A DNA stretch of 56,866 nt, taken from positions 1 through 56,866 of the forward strand of contig JBBIQS010000053.1 in the NCBI GenBank assembly GCA_037442205.1, in the 5' to 3' direction. This document shows, in pieces, positions 53,767 to 56,866 of the stretch. This stretch comes from JBBIQS01 sp037442205. Its GTDB lineage: Bacteria; Myxococcota; Myxococcia; Myxococcales; UBA5297. Below the pieces are notes generated by a model. It made no database searches and had not been told where the DNA came from. It saw nothing but the letters and a program-made list of their open reading frames with translations. The stretch's first letter is position 1; the number at the start of each line of letters is the position of its first letter. Position numbers and translations under genes: made by a program.

Positions 53767-56700
53767 CTACTTGTCGGTCTTCAGGTCGTAGATCTCGTTC
53801 TCGATGTCCTTGGCGTCGCCGGCGTCCTTGTTCAGCTCCAGGTACTTCTGGAAGGCGGCCATGGACTCGCTCTTGCGGCCCTTCTCCTTGTGGGCGTAGC
53901 CGAGGTAGCGCCAGACCTCCTTGGCCTCGGGGTCGTACTCCGCGGCCCGCTGGTACCAGACCACCGCGTCGTTGATCTTGCCCTTCTCGTTGTAGCTGCG
54001 GCCGATCTTGAAATAGACCGACACCTGCTTCGGGTCCGCCTTGAGCGCTTCCTGGTACTTGGCGATCGCCTTGTCGTACTGCGGCTGGTTGAACATGCAG
54101 TCGGCGATGCTGACCAGCAGCCGGGTGCGCTGCTTGTCCACCTTCATCGCCTTCTCGAAGTAGCCGATGGCGGTGGCGAAATCGCCCTGCTCCTGATAGC
54201 TCTTGCCCAGCGCCTCCAGCGCGTCGGCGTAGTTGGGGTCGAGCCGCGCCGCCTCCAGCCAGCGCTCCACCGCCTCGGCGAACTTCTGCGCCTGGAAGTA
54301 GACGTTGCCCATCCAGTACTGGAACTCGGGCCGGGCCGAGCCGCGCTCCAGCGCCGCCTTCATCGCCTCGATGGCCTGGGTGTTCTCGCGCCGGGCATAG
54401 TGGACCCTGGCCTTGTAGAAGTAGCTCTCGGCGTGGCTGGGCTCCAGCGACAGCGCCAGCTCCAGGTTCTGCTGCGCCAGGCTGTACTTCTCCAGCTCGA
54501 AGTAGACCGCCCCCAGCCGCCACAGCGCCCCCACGTCCCTGGCGTCGGCGTTCTTGGCCGACTCCAGCGCCTTGGCCGCCGCCTCCAGTTCCTTGAGCTG
54601 CCACAGCAGCGCCCCGTAGGCGGTGAACAGCCCCGGCTCGGTGGGGTCGGACTCGATGGCGCTCTCGAGCTCCTTCCTGGCGTCCTGGTACGAGGCCTCG
54701 GCCATCAGCACCTTGGCCAGCCCGAAGTGGGCCAGAGCGTGGGTGCGGTCGATGGCCATCGCCGCCAGGAACTGCTTCTTGGCCTCGTCCAGCGGCGCGG
54801 CGTCGCCGGGCTTGGCCGAGGCCAGCAGCCACAGCCCCATCCCCACGTGCGGCTCGGGCCGGTTGGGGGCCTTGTCCAGCGCGTCGGCGAACGGCTGCTG
54901 GGCGTCGGCGGTGCGCCGGCTCTTGAGCAGGAAGCGGCCCAGGTAGTAGCTGGGCTCCCAGTACTTCGGGTCGCCGCTGATCGCCCGCTTGTAGTTGCGC
55001 TCGGCCTCGTCGTACTTCTGCGTCTCGTCCGAGACCCGGCCCTGCAGGAAGGCCACCCGCGGGCTGCCGGGGAAGGTGCCCGCCGCCTCGGTGAGCGCCT
55101 TGGAGGCCTGGTACATGTTGCCCGAGGCGATCATCGCCCGGATCAGGCCGTCGAAGTACTCGATGTTCTTGGGGTCGGCCTCGTAGGCCTGCTGGAACAG
55201 CGGGGTGGCCTTGGCGAAGTCGCGCCGCGCCAGCAGGAAGCGGCCGTAGGCGTTCTTGGCCGCGGCGTCGGCCCGAACCTTGAGCGCCTCCTCGAACTCT
55301 TTCTGCGCCGGCTCCGCCTCGTGGCGCCAGGCGTAGACCATTCCCATCAGGTAGTGGGCCCGGGCCAGGTCGGACGGCGCCAGCAGCCCCTTGGCGTCGT
55401 CGGTGAGCGCCTTCTTGAGCATCTCCACCGACGCCTCGGGCTGGTCCTGTTGCTGGATCTGGACCGCCGCCATCTCCACCGCCGAGGAGAGGTGGCGGGG
55501 ATCGGCGTCGAGCGCCTTCTGCAGCATCTCGGCGACCGCCGCCCAGTCCGGCGCCTTGTCCAGCGCCTTGGCGAGGGCCAGGCCGTGCAGGGCCTTCGCG
55601 CTCTTGGGGTCGAGCTCGAGGACCTTGTTCAGCGCGTCGGTGGCCGGCTTGGTCGCCTTGTCGTGGAAGTGGCTCTCGGCCAGCAGGAAGAGGAACTCGC
55701 GGTCGTCCTTGTAGCGGGCCGCCGCCGCCTCCAGCGCCGGGCGCACCTGGGGGATCTCGTCGCCCTTGAGCAGCGCGTAGCCGGCGCGGGCCTTGATGGT
55801 CTCCGGCCGGTCCTTGGCCGCCAGCGTCAGCTCGTCGAGGTAGCGCTTGGCCTGGACCAGCTTGTCCTCTCCGAACTGGTAGCGGCGCACCAGGTAGAAC
55901 ACCGACTCGCAAAACAGCGCCCGCGACTCGATCACCGAGTCGTTCTCGGCCAGCAGCGCCTGGGCGTCGGCCAGCGACTTCTTGTAGCCCTCGAAAGTGT
56001 CGTCGCCCAGGAGCTTGGAGGCCTCCTTGAACTTGACGTACGAGGCGCTGCCCTCCTTGAGGGTCTTGGGGAACAGCCGGCGCATCGCGAAGAAGCCGTA
56101 GGGAGTGAAACCCAGGTAGACGCCCACGCCCATCACCAGCAGCAGGATCACCGCCGCCACCAGGAACGGGATGCGCTTGCGGAACCGGCCGGCGGCCGCG
56201 GCGCTGTCCACCACCGCCACCGCCGCCATGCGGTCGCCGTAGACCGCGCGGATGCGCTCCATGGCCGCCGCGGCGGAGTCGGCGGAGGACTCGGGGGTGC
56301 TGGAGGGCGCGGCAACCGCGGCGCCGGGCAGGCCGCCCGGGGCCTCCATCAGCTTCTGGATGGCCTCGGCGAACGCCTCCACCGAGCCGATGGCCACCCA
56401 GTTCTGGTTGTCGGAGCTGACGTCCTCGTTGCCCAGCAGCTGGCCGTCGCCGAGCATCTTGACCACGGCCGCCTGGTCGAAGGGGCCGAAGACCTTGCCG
56501 CTCTTGCGGCGCACCTGGTAGCGCAGCCCCGAGGCCCGGGGGCGCTTGCCGCCCTCGCCTCCGGCGCTGGAGCCGGCCTGGTCGATGAAGTCGAGCAGCT
56601 CGAGGTCGTTTTTGTCCGAGCCGCCCGCCGGCTTGCTGCCGGGGACCGGGGCCGACAGGTCGGCCTCCAGGTTGTCGGCGCCGGGCTTGGAGGGGGCCGA

Positions 56701-56866
56701 AGGGTCGAACTCAAAGGCGTCGGCTCCGGCGCTGGCCGCCGGAGCGGCTGCGGCGGGGGGTCCGCCCAGGTCGAACTCGCCGAAGCCGACCGAGGACGGG
56801 GCAGGAGCCGCGGCGGGGGCTGCCGGCGGCGGAGGCGCGCTCAGGTCGGCGAAGGGGTCGGCGGCG
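53767..56866 (-). CDS. large TPR membrane protein with GYF-like domain, 5' truncated
   Basis: At least 1032 residues; the start lies beyond the window. The visible N-terminus is an Ala/Pro linker containing ADPFADL. Next is a DUF4339/GYF_2-like domain (YQVRRKSGKVFGPFDQAAVVKML... ending WVAIGS, about 114-165 of the visible part). One membrane helix follows (FLVAAVILLLVMGVGVYLGF, near 235-255). The remaining about 780 residues are at least a dozen TPR units, for example YFKIGRSYNEKGKINDAVVWYQRAAEYDP. GYF_2 and TPR are both protein-binding modules, so a scaffold role is inferred. The linker motif resembles that of the zinc-ribbon protein at 19597-21360, and such proteins often begin with a zinc ribbon too, but this end is not visible. 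Confidence 0.8.
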   Translation of the reverse strand, partial: AADPFADLSAPPPPAAPAAAPAPSSVGFGEFDLGGPPAAAAPAASAGADAFEFDPSAPSKPGADNLEADLSAPVPGSKPAGGSDKNDLELLDFIDQAGSSAGGEGGKRPRASGLRYQVRRKSGKVFGPFDQAAVVKMLGDGQLLGNEDVSSDNQNWVAIGSVEAFAEAIQKLMEAPGGLPGAAVAAPSSTPESSADSAAAAMERIRAVYGDRMAAVAVVDSAAAAGRFRKRIPFLVAAVILLLVMGVGVYLGFTPYGFFAMRRLFPKTLKEGSASYVKFKEASKLLGDDTFEGYKKSLADAQALLAENDSVIESRALFCESVFYLVRRYQFGEDKLVQAKRYLDELTLAAKDRPETIKARAGYALLKGDEIPQVRPALEAAAARYKDDREFLFLLAESHFHDKATKPATDALNKVLELDPKSAKALHGLALAKALDKAPDWAAVAEMLQKALDADPRHLSSAVEMAAVQIQQQDQPEASVEMLKKALTDDAKGLLAPSDLARAHYLMGMVYAWRHEAEPAQKEFEEALKVRADAAAKNAYGRFLLARRDFAKATPLFQQAYEADPKNIEYFDGLIRAMIASGNMYQASKALTEAAGTFPGSPRVAFLQGRVSDETQKYDEAERNYKRAISGDPKYWEPSYYLGRFLLKSRRTADAQQPFADALDKAPNRPEPHVGMGLWLLASAKPGDAAPLDEAKKQFLAAMAIDRTHALAHFGLAKVLMAEASYQDARKELESAIESDPTEPGLFTAYGALLWQLKELEAAAKALESAKNADARDVGALWRLGAVYFELEKYSLAQQNLELALSLEPSHAESYFYKARVHYARRENTQAIEAMKAALERGSARPEFQYWMGNVYFQAQKFAEAVERWLEAARLDPNYADALEALGKSYQEQGDFATAIGYFEKAMKVDKQRTRLLVSIADCMFNQPQYDKAIAKYQEALKADPKQVSVYFKIGRSYNEKGKINDAVVWYQRAAEYDPEAKEVWRYLGYAHKEKGRKSESMAAFQKYLELNKDAGDAKDIENEIYDLKTDK

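Overview
The window is about 57 kb of very GC-rich, gene-dense chromosome. Strong GC bias at third codon positions leaves long open frames antisense or out of frame to most real genes. The content points to a member of the Myxococcota or a related former deltaproteobacterial lineage: a single-chain biotin-dependent carboxylase of about 1865 residues, zinc-ribbon (MJ0042-type) proteins with long Ala/Pro linkers, J-domain and TPR proteins with such linkers, several lipoproteins carrying Cys-rich and Ig/ASH-like domains, a receiver-based regulator, a SWIM/SNF2 helicase and many small secreted proteins of unknown function. No rRNA, CRISPR array, insertion sequence or prophage was seen. The taxonomic placement is inferred from gene content only.

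Layout. 1-7.4 kb: the end of a J-domain protein and a CvpA-like membrane protein run into a ClpX-like ATPase that lacks the N-terminal zinc domain; then DUF2905, a Cys-rich lipoprotein, two secreted proteins, prfA with a good promoter, and a small lipoprotein. 7.6-17.9 kb: a secreted protein, glnE, tRNA-Leu(CAG) with its own promoter and terminator, the giant carboxylase and a small membrane protein. 17.9-27.2 kb: a GDPD phosphodiesterase, a 46-residue TatA-like protein, a zinc-ribbon/DPF-repeat membrane protein with a downstream partner, a tandem-receiver regulator with a degenerate second receiver, a HEAGH-motif protein divergent from a fibre-like secreted protein, and a TPR lipoprotein.

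27.5-36.2 kb: a MarR regulator, a histidine kinase, and a five-gene run (SWIM/SNF2 ATPase, DsbA-like lipoprotein, HNH protein, MFS transporter, PlsC-like acyltransferase). 36.2-43 kb, minus strand: two ASH-type lipoproteins, mug glycosylase, a large uncharacterised protein with a C-terminal cysteine cluster and a rhodanese lipoprotein. 43.1-50.5 kb: a zinc-ribbon protein, a zinc alcohol dehydrogenase, aarF-like kinase plus apaH, a CBS-domain protein, a second MarR gene behind a perfect 16-bp palindrome, a small barrel-like outer-membrane protein, a DUF2156 protein and a GNAT acetyltransferase. 50.6-52.6 kb: serS followed by tRNA-Ser(UGA), tRNA-Ser(GCU) and tRNA-Arg(ACG), with separate TTGAC-type promoters and a terminator. 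52.6 kb to the end: an ECF sigma/anti-sigma pair and a large TPR membrane protein cut by the window edge.

Most of this is housekeeping: translation, nitrogen control, malonyl- or acyl-CoA carboxylation and repair. It is interleaved with envelope and signalling genes typical of the group. I did not find a clearly new multi-gene system. The best leads are the ClpX-like ATPase, the pseudo-receiver regulator, the shared DPF-repeat architecture of two membrane proteins, the HEAGH/fibre gene pair, the orphan TatA-like gene and the MarR palindrome.
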